This document shows positions 1-8,144 of a stretch of 33,732 nucleotides of DNA, in pieces. The translations under genes and the position numbers were made by a program. Location: contig NZ_SVFW01000043.1 of assembly GCF_015056685.1 (NCBI RefSeq), positions 1-33,732 of the forward strand, given 5' to 3'. The stretch's first letter is position 1. Every line of letters starts with the position of its first letter. This DNA is from Butyrivibrio sp. (GTDB lineage: Bacteria; Bacillota; Clostridia; Lachnospirales; Lachnospiraceae). Below the pieces are notes generated by a model that made no database searches, had not been told where the DNA came from, and was given only the letters and a program-made list of their open reading frames with translations.

Positions 1-1154
1 TCTGAATTATCAAGCCAGAACATATCTATTCCAAGGTCATAGTAGTTCTTTTTGCAGACATTCCACACATACTCTCTTGTTTCAGGATTGGTCGCATCGA
101 GAATAGTGCAGTCTCCCTGATAGTCATAATTCTGCAGACCGCCGCGCTCATTTTTTACCAAAAGACCTTTCTCAAGCATATCATAGAAATGTTCGCTTCT
201 CTTATCAACACTGGGCCATACAGAAACAACCACTTTTATTCCCATGCTGTGAAGTTCATCTACCATAGCTTTTGGATCAGGCCAGTAGGTCTCATCAAAT
301 TTCCAGTCCCCCTGCACCGTCCAGTGAAAGAAATCGATAACAATGCAGTCGATAGGTATTCCCTCATCCTTACACTTATGTGCAACTTCAAGGACTTCCT
401 TCTGGGTGCGGTAACGAAGCTTGCACTGCCAAAGCCCCATCAGATCCTCCGGCATTTCAGGACTTCTTCCGGATACAGCTGTATAGTTCTCCAAAAGACC
501 TTTAGGCGTATCGGACACAGTGATCCAATAGTCCATCTCCTTTGTGGCCTCTGCCACCCATTCAGTATAATTCATGCCAAATGTTGCTCTTCCAACAGCA
601 GGATTATTCCATAAAAATCCATATCCCAGACTTGATACCTCAAAAGGAACCGACACCTGAGAATTACGCTGTTCAAGATCAAGAATACAGCCTTTTAAAT
701 TGCTATATGGATGCTGGTACTGACCCATACCAAAGATTTTTTCCCCTTCATTACTCTCAAACTTAACAGTTATCCTGTAATCGCCGCCTACATGTGGCTT
801 GTAATCACGGTTAATGTACTTAAGACACCTCGACTCCTTAGACTCTGTGCCGCCATAGCATCTAAAGTACTCCCTAAGGATCATGGAGTCATCCTTGTAA
901 AAAGAAATAACTCCTGCGAAATTGACAGTTGCCTTAATGCGTCCGTTGATGATAGTTGCAAAAGGTCCATCTTCCCTTTGAGAAATAATAACTTCAGGCC
1001 TTGCACTTTTCTTTTCAAGAGCCCAGTCATTCCCCGTAAAATCCGGATACATCGTGCTTCTGACTCTGAGTGAATCTTCTCCCCATCCCTCGATTCTAAG
1101 GGTTTCACCCTGCCTTTTTGCTACTAATGCCCCATTTTCATTAGTAAAAACCAT
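1..1154 (-). CDS. GH31 family glycoside hydrolase, alpha-xylosidase-like (N-terminal 384 residues; cut by window edge)
   Basis: Reading inward from an ATG at 1154 (upstream AGGGGAGG), the frame stays open to the window edge. It shows a GH31 N-terminal beta-sandwich region and then the start of the catalytic barrel. IVIDFFHW (about residues 271-278), a tract like QGDWKFDETYWPDP, then MGIKVVVSVWPSVD resemble xyloglucan-type alpha-xylosidases of GH31. The last visible residues are W380-L381-D382-N383-S384, where D382 fits the family's catalytic nucleophile. The acid/base residue would lie beyond the window. Members remove alpha-xylosyl (or alpha-glucosyl) units from the non-reducing end of glycans. 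No signal peptide is seen, so it probably acts in the cytoplasm on imported oligosaccharides. Substrate is inferred from motif similarity; alpha-glucosidase is the main alternative. It follows the PAP2 gene but is separated from it by a dyad. Confidence 0.88.
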   Translation of the reverse strand, partial: MVFTNENGALVAKRQGETLRIEGWGEDSLRVRSTMYPDFTGNDWALEKKSARPEVIISQREDGPFATIINGRIKATVNFAGVISFYKDDSMILREYFRCYGGTESKESRCLKYINRDYKPHVGGDYRITVKFESNEGEKIFGMGQYQHPYSNLKGCILDLEQRNSQVSVPFEVSSLGYGFLWNNPAVGRATFGMNYTEWVAEATKEMDYWITVSDTPKGLLENYTAVSGRSPEMPEDLMGLWQCKLRYRTQKEVLEVAHKCKDEGIPIDCIVIDFFHWTVQGDWKFDETYWPDPKAMVDELHSMGIKVVVSVWPSVDKRSEHFYDMLEKGLLVKNERGGLQNYDYQGDCTILDATNPETREYVWNVCKKNYYDLGIDMFWLDNS

Positions 1155-1182
1155 TGCTGCCTCCCCTAACATATATAGTTTT

Positions 1183-1222
1183 AAAAAGACCTCAATTACC
1201 AATACTTTTGGAAATTGAGGTC
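1183..1222 (-). terminator. Dyad between PAP2 gene and GH31 gene; probable intrinsic terminator
   Basis: A perfect 10-bp inverted repeat (GACCTCAATT at 1188-1197, AATTGAGGTC at 1213-1222) with a 15-nt loop is followed on the minus strand by five T residues (A run at 1183-1187). This fits a Rho-independent terminator for the PAP2 gene ending at 1229. The GH31 start is only 29 nt beyond the T run, so the dyad could instead be an operator for GH31. The long loop makes it a mediocre terminator. Confidence 0.55.
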
Positions 1223-1228
1223 ATATTT

Positions 1229-1948
1229 TTAATTATAACGTACAGCCAGCTCTTCCTCTCTTCTCTTGCAAAAAGCTTCCAATATAGAAGTATGATATAC
1301 AACAAGATAAAGAATTATCGCCATGATGAATGCTGTGATCACATCATACATGGAATGCTGCTTAATAAACAATGTAGAAAGAATGATCGATGTTCCTATG
1401 ATATCACTTACTATCTTACCTGTTTTATTAAAGCGTCTACTGCGATGGATCGCTATCATGGATCCGATCGAATTATATACATGAATGCTTGGCCATAAAT
1501 TTGCAGCTGTATCACTTTTATAAATAATCGCAACCAGATGAGTAAATACATTATCTCTTGGCATAACAGCAGGTCTTAACTGATGCATGTTTGGAAATAA
1601 AGTCGAGATAATGAGAAAAATTGTCATGCCCGTTGCTAAAAATGCGAAGTTTTTGTAATAATCCTCTACATCGCAGGAAAACATAAAAAACAAAAGCGTA
1701 AGTGAAACATACAAAAACCACATATAATACGGAATAACAAAGGCTTCTACAAAAGGGATCATATCATCAACAACAGTATGGATAACTGCATAATGTGAAA
1801 ATCTGTGTTTCTCAATCAAGATAAACCACATCAGATAAATAGGTCCATACACTAAAATTGGCGTTGAGAGTTTTAGCATATCGCGCCAATAGTCCCTGTT
1901 TAGCGGCCTTCCTATCCACTCTTCAATTTTTACTTTCATGTTTTTCAT
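1229..1948 (-). CDS. PAP2 superfamily membrane phosphatase / phosphotransferase-like protein
   Basis: A 239-residue protein with about five or six hydrophobic segments (around 28-46, 62-90, 103-118, 160-168, 181-195, 204-220). It carries the PAP2 signature in a divergent form: LRP at 124-126, WPSIHV at 152-157 (H156, in place of the classical PSGH) and KQHSMYDV with H198 and D202. The two histidines and the aspartate are the expected phosphoryl-transfer residues. This PSIH variant is typical of clostridial PAP2 proteins related to inositol-phosphotransferases rather than classical phosphatidic acid phosphatases. The substrate cannot be read from sequence; a lipid phosphate at the membrane is likely. 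The first ATG sits 3 nt after a GAGGAG; an ATG three codons later is an alternative start. It lies downstream of a GT2 gene, so a role in envelope lipid or glycan chemistry is possible. Confidence 0.82.
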   Translation of the reverse strand: MKNMKVKIEEWIGRPLNRDYWRDMLKLSTPILVYGPIYLMWFILIEKHRFSHYAVIHTVVDDMIPFVEAFVIPYYMWFLYVSLTLLFFMFSCDVEDYYKNFAFLATGMTIFLIISTLFPNMHQLRPAVMPRDNVFTHLVAIIYKSDTAANLWPSIHVYNSIGSMIAIHRSRRFNKTGKIVSDIIGTSIILSTLFIKQHSMYDVITAFIMAIILYLVVYHTSILEAFCKRREEELAVRYN

Positions 1949-1989
1949 AAACTCCTCAATTTAGAAAGAACACATATCAACTTCGTATT

Positions 1990-2017
1990 ATTTTATCACT
2001 TAATTTCAGTAATACAA
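1990..2017 (-). promoter_or_regulatory. Possible promoter for the PAP2 gene
   Basis: On the minus strand TTGTAT (2012-2017), a 16-nt spacer and TAAAAT (1990-1995) lie 42 nt upstream of the PAP2 start. The match to the sigma-A consensus is moderate and A/T-rich background makes chance likely. Confidence 0.3.
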
Positions 2018-2031
2018 GCCGAACAAATTAT

Positions 2032-2056
2032 AAAGAATCTGTTAACACAGATCTTT
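2032..2056 (-). terminator. Weak hairpin overlapping the GT2 stop codon
   Basis: Arms AAAGAATCTGT (2032-2042) and ACAGATCTTT (2047-2056) pair with one bulge around a 4-nt loop. On the minus strand the hairpin begins inside the GT2 stop codon and is followed by a mixed A/T stretch rather than a clean U tract. It is a candidate weak terminator only. Confidence 0.3.
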
Positions 2057-3080
2057 AATTGAAGTGGAATATCTTCTGAAGGAGCTTGTATCCTGCAAGC
2101 GTGATCTTTCTTCCACCTTTTCCAGGAAGATAGATATACGTTCCTTCGATACTGTATCTGATCTTAAGATAGAGCCAGTAGTTCTTGTCCTTGATATATT
2201 CAAGTAGCTCTTTTCTCTTTCTGAGGTTCTCCGGAGTATCCTCTGTGATCAAAAGAACTGATGAAATAGCTGTGATGATCTCAAGATAATTGAACATATA
2301 TTTATGTCTTTCTCTCTGAGAGCGGATCATTCCATAATTCTCTACATAGTAATCAACCATGAGCTTATTTACACGAAGCTGCTGATCAATACGTGAAAGC
2401 ATGATCTTCTGGTTAACTGACTGATCCTCACGGCCAATGTAGTAATAATAGAAATTGACATCAAGGTAGTACATAGTCTTAACAAAAGGAAGTGGATTAA
2501 ATACATAGATGTTATCCACATAAAATGTGTGCTCAGGGAGCTTAAGTCCACAATCCTTTAAAAGTTTTGTCCTGAAGATAACAGAATGCATCAAAAGATA
2601 ATGTCCCTTTGGAGTTCTCTTGATATCTTTCCATGTGAAGAGCTCCTCGATCGGGAACATTGAATTGTAGCGCATAACTTTATGTCTCTTCTCGCCAACC
2701 TTGTTGTAAACAAAGTTACTGATAAGAAGATCAAGCTGCTTCTCTCCTCCTGCAAGCTCTGCAAGAGTAGAAAGGATTTTTCTGTAAGCTATTTCTTTTA
2801 CCCAGTCATCTGAGTCAACTACTTTAAAGAACAAACCTGTAGCAGCTTCAAGGCCTGCATTTACAGCGCTGCCGTGTCCACCGTTTGGCTTGTGGATAGC
2901 TTTACAGATCGTTGGATACTTTTTAGCATACTCATCAGCGATCTCAGCCGTCTTATCCTTTGATCCGTCATCTACTATAAGAATTTCTACATCCTCGCCG
3001 CCTACAAGAAGGGACTCGATACATTTAGACATATATCCTTCTGAATTGTAGCAAGGGATTGCAACAGAAAGTAATTTCAT
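2055..3080 (-). CDS. Glycosyltransferase family 2
   Basis: A 341-residue GT-A fold enzyme. The N-terminus MKLLSVAIPCYNSE, DDGS at 37-40 and DSDD at 89-92 (metal and nucleotide-sugar binding) are standard GT2 landmarks, and HKPNGGHGSAVNAGL (about 63-77) is the usual acceptor-side glycine-rich stretch. The C-terminal 130 residues are basic and aromatic, with no clear membrane span. GT2 enzymes transfer a sugar from a nucleotide donor to lipid, protein or glycan acceptors at the cytoplasmic face. Donor and acceptor are not identifiable here. The ATG has AAGGAG upstream at good spacing. It starts 4 nt after the DUF1653 gene stops, so the two are cotranscribed and probably translationally linked. 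Confidence 0.93.
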   Translation of the reverse strand: MKLLSVAIPCYNSEGYMSKCIESLLVGGEDVEILIVDDGSKDKTAEIADEYAKKYPTICKAIHKPNGGHGSAVNAGLEAATGLFFKVVDSDDWVKEIAYRKILSTLAELAGGEKQLDLLISNFVYNKVGEKRHKVMRYNSMFPIEELFTWKDIKRTPKGHYLLMHSVIFRTKLLKDCGLKLPEHTFYVDNIYVFNPLPFVKTMYYLDVNFYYYYIGREDQSVNQKIMLSRIDQQLRVNKLMVDYYVENYGMIRSQRERHKYMFNYLEIITAISSVLLITEDTPENLRKRKELLEYIKDKNYWLYLKIRYSIEGTYIYLPGKGGRKITLAGYKLLQKIFHFN

Positions 3081-3084
3081 TTTT

Positions 3085-3723
3085 TTAACTCCTTAATCTG
3101 GTACTCTCAAATTTTTCCATTGTTGTAAGACAGGTTCTAAGATCATTGTATCTGTCATACACATCACCTTCGTTAACAACAACGCCAAGTGACATGGCCA
3201 TGATATCTATCATATCGTTTGTTATTATAGGACGAAGTTTAGTTAAAATATCGTTTTTATCCACAGCAAGATCTGCATCCATAAACTCTATAACAAGTGG
3301 ATCCAGATTCAGCTCTTTAGCTTCTGTGTCAATGGACTTATCCATAACTTCAGAATGCTTATAGGGCTCGCTCCTAAACTGTTTTCTTATTTCTTCCCTA
3401 TCGCTTGCTTTGGATTTTACATCGTTTTCTGAGGTTTCCTCTTGTGTAGGGTTTACGCCTTCATCTGCAAGTACAATTCCATCAGAGGTTCTCTCTATCC
3501 TCTCAAAACGATATTTCTGTTTTACATCAGGGTATTTAACGTGATCAACTTCAGACATAAACATATCCAGCGGTCTTACATATACTTTGTAATCGCCATA
3601 AAGAGCCTGATAAACCACCATCTCTTCCCTTGTTTCGGAATGGATCGCAATAGAAACGATCTGATACATATTCCCCTTAAAATGCCTGAACAGTTCATAA
3701 GGTACAGGTCTTTTTCTCTCCAT
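3085..3723 (-). CDS. DUF1653-domain protein with C-terminal extension
   Basis: Residues 1-70 match the DUF1653 pattern: YELFRHFKGNMYQIVSIAIHS, VVYQALYGDY, VYVRPLDMF. That domain is found alone in many bacteria and has no firmly known function. Here it is followed by an acidic, serine-rich linker (about 80-130) and a C-terminal part (about 140-212) that I do not recognise. Start choice: an in-frame ATG four codons upstream (3735) lacks a ribosome binding site, whereas the ATG at 3723 has GGAGAG six bases upstream, lying inside those first codons; 3723 is therefore preferred, giving 212 residues. It is tightly linked to the downstream glycosyltransferase. Confidence 0.78.
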   Translation of the reverse strand: MERKRPVPYELFRHFKGNMYQIVSIAIHSETREEMVVYQALYGDYKVYVRPLDMFMSEVDHVKYPDVKQKYRFERIERTSDGIVLADEGVNPTQEETSENDVKSKASDREEIRKQFRSEPYKHSEVMDKSIDTEAKELNLDPLVIEFMDADLAVDKNDILTKLRPIITNDMIDIMAMSLGVVVNEGDVYDRYNDLRTCLTTMEKFESTRLRS

Positions 3724-3794
3724 ACGTCTCTCCATTAATAAAAATCAATCCTCTAAATATAGTTTTAATTACAAACTATTTAGCCAATATGTTG

Positions 3795-3819
3795 TATAGT
3801 ATACCCCTAAAATACTATA
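3795..3819 (-). terminator. A/T-rich hairpin after holA; possible weak terminator
   Basis: TATAGTAT (3795-3802) and ATACTATA (3812-3819) form an 8-bp stem with a 9-nt loop just past the holA stop. No strong T run follows on the minus strand. A second weak dyad (ATAGTTT/AAACTAT, 3759-3779) lies closer to the DUF1653 gene. Either may be incidental. Confidence 0.3.
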
Positions 3820-3827
3820 TTATCAAA

Positions 3828-4844
3828 TTAGTGCTTACGTGTTGCACTTATAATGATCATTTCTACACTTATTATGTAATCAAGCTTTCCTGTCTTAACT
3901 GCTTCATCATTGGAAGCACAGAGTTCAAGAGCACCTCTAAGCTCCTCAAAAGTATACGCCCTTGCCCAGCTCTCATACTTTCCAACAAGGAATGGGGCTA
4001 TTCCTGCCCCTGATGCAATCTGTGATCTGTCCTTGCGGTTTGCACTCATCTCTTTTACCTGGAGCATAATGTTAAACTGCCTTGTAATAAGTGCAAGAAT
4101 CTTAGCCGGTGGCTCTTTTAAAGCCAAAAGATCGTAGTAAAGATCGATGGCCTTTTTCTGATCCTGTGAGGCTATTGCATCAGTCATGGCAAAGATCCTG
4201 CTTGTAAGCCATCCTGCGCACACAGCATTTATATCATCAACAGTTATCTCGTTTCTATCAATACAGTAGCAAATAAGCTTTTCTATCTCTGTACTGATAT
4301 TTGACATATCCGTTCCAACTCTCTCAAGGAAAAAAGCTGCTGCCCTTGGAGATATATTTTTACCTTCGGAAGCAAACTTACCTGCTATCCACCTTTTTAA
4401 AGTATCTTCATCCTGAGTGTCGCAGTTCATTTCAAGACCAATCTTGCTGACTGCCTTAAAAATATCCTTTCTTTTATCGACCTCTTTTTCTATGAATATG
4501 AAGTAAGTAGTCTCAGAAGGCGATTTCAGATAATCGGCAAGTTCAGGGCATCCGCTCTTAAAAAATCCGCTGTTCTCAACAAGGATTACTCTTTTATCTG
4601 ATAAGAAAGGCATAGTCTCAGCCATATCTATGACCTGGGCCGGGTTTATCTGGTCTCCTTCATACTTTGTAAAATTCATGGAAGAAGCGCCTCCGCCCAA
4701 AGCCTTCACAAGTTTATCTCTGTTCTGGAGTCTAAGATATGCTTCATCGCCATAGATCAGATAGCATTTCTTAAATTCTCCGTTTTTTATATCTTCATTA
4801 AGTTGTCTCTGTTTAACAGGAAAATCCGTTGTTTTAGCTGCCAT
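3828..4844 (-). CDS. holA: DNA polymerase III subunit delta
   Basis: A 338-residue protein of standard HolA length. The N-terminal part with KKCYLIYGDEAYLRLQNRDKL (about 24-44) and MPFLSDKRVILVENSGFF (about 78-95) is the AAA-like domain I. The rest, including GTDMSNISTEIEKLICYC and ILALITRQFNIML, matches the helical domains II and III. In the clamp loader, delta opens the beta sliding clamp; like other delta subunits it lacks a Walker A ATP site. The ATG at 4844 has CGGAGTG upstream. It follows comEC by 56 nt, the usual comEC-holA order of Gram-positive bacteria. Confidence 0.95.
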   Translation of the reverse strand: MAAKTTDFPVKQRQLNEDIKNGEFKKCYLIYGDEAYLRLQNRDKLVKALGGGASSMNFTKYEGDQINPAQVIDMAETMPFLSDKRVILVENSGFFKSGCPELADYLKSPSETTYFIFIEKEVDKRKDIFKAVSKIGLEMNCDTQDEDTLKRWIAGKFASEGKNISPRAAAFFLERVGTDMSNISTEIEKLICYCIDRNEITVDDINAVCAGWLTSRIFAMTDAIASQDQKKAIDLYYDLLALKEPPAKILALITRQFNIMLQVKEMSANRKDRSQIASGAGIAPFLVGKYESWARAYTFEELRGALELCASNDEAVKTGKLDYIISVEMIIISATRKH

Positions 4845-4900
4845 AAAATCACACTCCGTAGACTATTCTAGCAGAAGGATGTATAAAATGCCAATAATGC

Positions 4901-7183
4901 TCATTCCAAAAAACTCCTTAGTTTTATATGAGCATCTTCAACCTCAACTGTTATGCATCCCTCTTCATCCGTTCTGTAGATTGCAGCTCCTATACTCTTT
5001 AGTCTCTCAAGAGTTTCTTTGTGTGGATGGCCGTATTTATTGCCCTCTCCGCAGGAAATAAGAGCAAGCTCAGGCTTTGTCAGCTCAAGAAACTCCTCGT
5101 CTGTGGTATACATTGAGCCGTGATGGGCAACCTTCAGAAGAGTTACATCTTTCCTGCTCAACCTGAGGTTTTCCTTAACATTATCAAGTCCCTCTTTTTC
5201 CATATCTCCTGTAAAAAGAGCTGTAAAATCCCCATACTTCATGTAAAGCACTGTAGAATAAGCATTTGCTCCTTCTGTTACCATATCCTTCCTAGGATTC
5301 AGACATAAAAACGATATATCTGACATATTAAAGCTCTCACCTGTGTTTATATAAAATATCGGTATGCCAAGTTCTTTAGCCCTCTCTTCAAGATGGTTGT
5401 AGTTCTCACCCCTGGATTTTACTGAAATTTCAGGAAGAATAAGCTTTTTTATACATACTCCTCCCTTTTCCATATCATCCATTATTTCTAAAAGTCCACT
5501 TATATGGTCCTCATCCTCATGAGTTACAATGGCCCCATCAAGCTTACCGACTCCCTTATATTTTAGGAAAGGTATGATCTGATACTTTCCAACATTCTTC
5601 TTACTTGTGCTTCCTCCATCGATCAGGATATTTTTACTGCCTGAGGATATCAGTATTCCATCGCCCTGTCCCACATCTATCATGTTTATTTCAAGATCCG
5701 GATGAATTCTAAAAGTAAGAACCGCAACAGAAAAGAGAATAAATAAGATTTTTAAGGCATCAAACCTCAAAAGATCACTACGAGTATACTTTTTGCCTGC
5801 AAGATTATCCCTTTCATAGTACAAAAAGGCTATAAATGCAGTAATGAGAAACACATAAATAACAACCTGTATTTTTGAGGAATGACCTACGTACCAGATA
5901 AGTCCTCCGTTTATCTTACTGATATTGCAGGATACCTTATAAAACAAAAGAATAAAATGGGCACCCAAACCAAACGCTTTTCCAACAAAAATAAGAATAG
6001 CTCCAACGCTCATGCAGATTATTCCAATTACCATAAGCACACCCATAAGCGGCAAAACTACCAGGTTTAAGACAATCGCTCCTATGGGATATGTATAATA
6101 AAAGGAGGTGTACACAGGAAGCGTAACAAGCATTATCGCCAGGCATGTAGAGATAGAATCAAGGCACTTATTCATTATCCTTTTTGACAGGCTTTCCTCC
6201 CTATCATCAGCAAACTTCATGGTAAAGGGCACATATCTCAAAACCTCAGGTTCTAAGAGGGGCTTTACAAGTGCAATTCCTATGATTGCTCCAAAGGAAA
6301 ACAAAAATCCACTGTTATATAAATATAAAGGCTGCTCTAAAAGCAAAAGAATAAAGGCCAGGGAAAGGCTTGTAAAAATATCATACGTTCTTCCTAAAAG
6401 CGGTGCCAAAAGCCGCAGTGAAAACATAAGTATAGCCCTAAAAGCAGACGTATTCATTCCGCACATTGCCCCATAACAAAACATAATAGTCACCGCTATC
6501 GCCACTGATAATCCCCCGGGGGCTTTTATTTTCTTTAATGCGCGGTATATTCCCATTCCGATTATTGATATATGAAGCCCACTCACCGCCAGAATATGCA
6601 TGATCCCGGAGTCTTTATACAGATCTTTTATCTCCTCATCCATAAAAGATTTATCTCCAAGAAGCATTGCCTTCATGATGGCTGCATCTTCTTCATCAAG
6701 AGTCTTATCAAGATTGCTTTCAAATACAAGCCTTAGTTTATACAGACTTTCTTTGAAGAGATCCTTTTTGCCATTGGCTTTGTCTATGTAAGCATTTTTG
6801 ATCCGATATGCAATTTTTAAAGTTGAATAATAGAGGCGAGAGTCAAATTCACCGGGATTTCGCGGTGTTGCAAATTCATTTACCTTGCCTGAGACAAGAA
6901 CTGTCTCTCCAATAGAGGGCTCATAGGAGTCCGCAGATAAATAACATTCGATATATTCAAATTTTCCTTTTAAAGGTTTTCTTGGAACCAGATAAAGAGC
7001 TGTGTATATATCGCCAAGAGAGTTTTTCTTTTGTTCCTTTTGGATCACTACCCCAACAACTTTGGTAGTCTCAGTAAAACTCTCTTCCGGCTCATATACA
7101 GTCAGTTTAGAAATAGAAAATTCCAGATAAATATAGACAATCGCCGCCATTAAAAGCGCAACTGCGCAAAGCGGCCTTTTCAT
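4901..7183 (-). CDS. comEC: DNA internalization competence protein ComEC/Rec2
   Basis: A full-length 760-residue ComEC with all three expected parts. These are an N-terminal DUF4131-type extracellular region between membrane segments (1-140), the multi-span competence domain with HILAVSGLHISIIG (196-209) and many helices to about 490, and a C-terminal metallo-beta-lactamase-like domain from about 498. That last domain carries MIDVGQGDG, HEDEDH (555-560), FTGDME and VAHHGS. ComEC forms the channel that moves one DNA strand into the cytoplasm during transformation; the C-terminal domain is proposed to be the nuclease for the other strand. The metal-binding motifs look intact. The gene follows the GerMN gene by 13 nt and lies 3.2 kb downstream of comEA, with a two-component system between them. 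Confidence 0.96.
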   Translation of the reverse strand: MKRPLCAVALLMAAIVYIYLEFSISKLTVYEPEESFTETTKVVGVVIQKEQKKNSLGDIYTALYLVPRKPLKGKFEYIECYLSADSYEPSIGETVLVSGKVNEFATPRNPGEFDSRLYYSTLKIAYRIKNAYIDKANGKKDLFKESLYKLRLVFESNLDKTLDEEDAAIMKAMLLGDKSFMDEEIKDLYKDSGIMHILAVSGLHISIIGMGIYRALKKIKAPGGLSVAIAVTIMFCYGAMCGMNTSAFRAILMFSLRLLAPLLGRTYDIFTSLSLAFILLLLEQPLYLYNSGFLFSFGAIIGIALVKPLLEPEVLRYVPFTMKFADDREESLSKRIMNKCLDSISTCLAIMLVTLPVYTSFYYTYPIGAIVLNLVVLPLMGVLMVIGIICMSVGAILIFVGKAFGLGAHFILLFYKVSCNISKINGGLIWYVGHSSKIQVVIYVFLITAFIAFLYYERDNLAGKKYTRSDLLRFDALKILFILFSVAVLTFRIHPDLEINMIDVGQGDGILISSGSKNILIDGGSTSKKNVGKYQIIPFLKYKGVGKLDGAIVTHEDEDHISGLLEIMDDMEKGGVCIKKLILPEISVKSRGENYNHLEERAKELGIPIFYINTGESFNMSDISFLCLNPRKDMVTEGANAYSTVLYMKYGDFTALFTGDMEKEGLDNVKENLRLSRKDVTLLKVAHHGSMYTTDEEFLELTKPELALISCGEGNKYGHPHKETLERLKSIGAAIYRTDEEGCITVEVEDAHIKLRSFLE

Positions 7184-7196
7184 ATAAAACTCCTAA

Positions 7197-8144
7197 TTAT
7201 TCGACAATATCAAGATTTCTCTCATAAGGACCTGATATCGCAAAATCCATAAAGGTAAATGATGGTTCTCCGTTTACTGAAAGAACTACCTTGTTGACAT
7301 CAGAAAACTCTGTAACCGTGTTCACTATTGAATAAAGTGCAACCTCAGCAGATACATTCTGTGTCTGAGTCAGGAATGTTGAATCAAAGTCTATATAGCA
7401 GACTCCATCTTTTATATTTACACTTTTTATCTTGCTGTCCTTATTTACTGTAGGAAATGCCACATCTGTGTTAGGTCCGCTTATGACCTGTTCTACGGCA
7501 AGCCTTTCCATTGAAATATTACTGTTGTAGACAACAGATCTGTAGACAGGAACAAGCTTTGTTCCGGATTCATTGGCAAAATACAACTTCAGTTCAATCT
7601 TCTCATAGGTACTTATTTCTTTTCCCACATTATAAATGAAGGTATCAGCGGACATATTCCCTATCACGCTTCCGTAATGATCTGTAAGAGGTGTCCCCTC
7701 CACCTGGAATGTGACATATTCAACATCCTCAAGCTGGCAAAAAGTCCTGACGATCGCAGCTCTGTCTAGTATCTCTATAGTTCGCCCAAGCTCATTGTAC
7801 TTGCGATCAAAATTGAGTGTGAGGAGCTTATCCTTAAGAGAATAGTTTAAAAGCTTGATATCACCTGCAATCGGTGCCTCGTACTGAAGCCTGTCAGGCA
7901 TGGTTTCAAGTACTGTGACAAGCTCATTTATAACTGCTTTGGAATCCGACTTATCAGATTGTATCTCATAGTTTTCCGAAACAATCCCAGTCTCGCTGCT
8001 GTTTACATAGTAAACTTTAAAAGCACTGGAATCATCACGACTCTTTCTCTCACACGAAACAGATGTAACCATGATGAGCATTCCAATGAAAACAGGCATT
8101 ATTCTTTTGTATAATAATTGTCTTTTATTCATAGTCTTAATCAT
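7197..8144 (-). CDS. GerMN-domain lipoprotein
   Basis: Translation from the ATG at 8144 gives 315 residues with a hydrophobic signal segment (about 12-25) ending in VTSVSC, a somewhat degenerate lipobox (serine at -3). Two GerMN-like repeats follow, one with LLTLNFDRKYNEL and one with VCYIDFDSTFLTQT. GerMN domains are found in the spore protein GerM and in LpqB-like lipoproteins that partner with sensor kinases. Start choice: a TTG five codons upstream is open, but the ATG at 8144 overlaps the kinase stop as ATGA and has AGG at suitable spacing. That coupling supports a role as an extracytoplasmic partner of the kinase, which is an inference. A germination role is less likely without other spore genes in view. 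Confidence 0.85.
   Translation of the reverse strand: MIKTMNKRQLLYKRIMPVFIGMLIMVTSVSCERKSRDDSSAFKVYYVNSSETGIVSENYEIQSDKSDSKAVINELVTVLETMPDRLQYEAPIAGDIKLLNYSLKDKLLTLNFDRKYNELGRTIEILDRAAIVRTFCQLEDVEYVTFQVEGTPLTDHYGSVIGNMSADTFIYNVGKEISTYEKIELKLYFANESGTKLVPVYRSVVYNSNISMERLAVEQVISGPNTDVAFPTVNKDSKIKSVNIKDGVCYIDFDSTFLTQTQNVSAEVALYSIVNTVTEFSDVNKVVLSVNGEPSFTFMDFAISGPYERNLDIVE

Noticed and set aside
3724..3735. Earlier ATG for the DUF1653 protein
   Set aside because: No ribosome site precedes it, and the four codons supply the site for the ATG at 3723.
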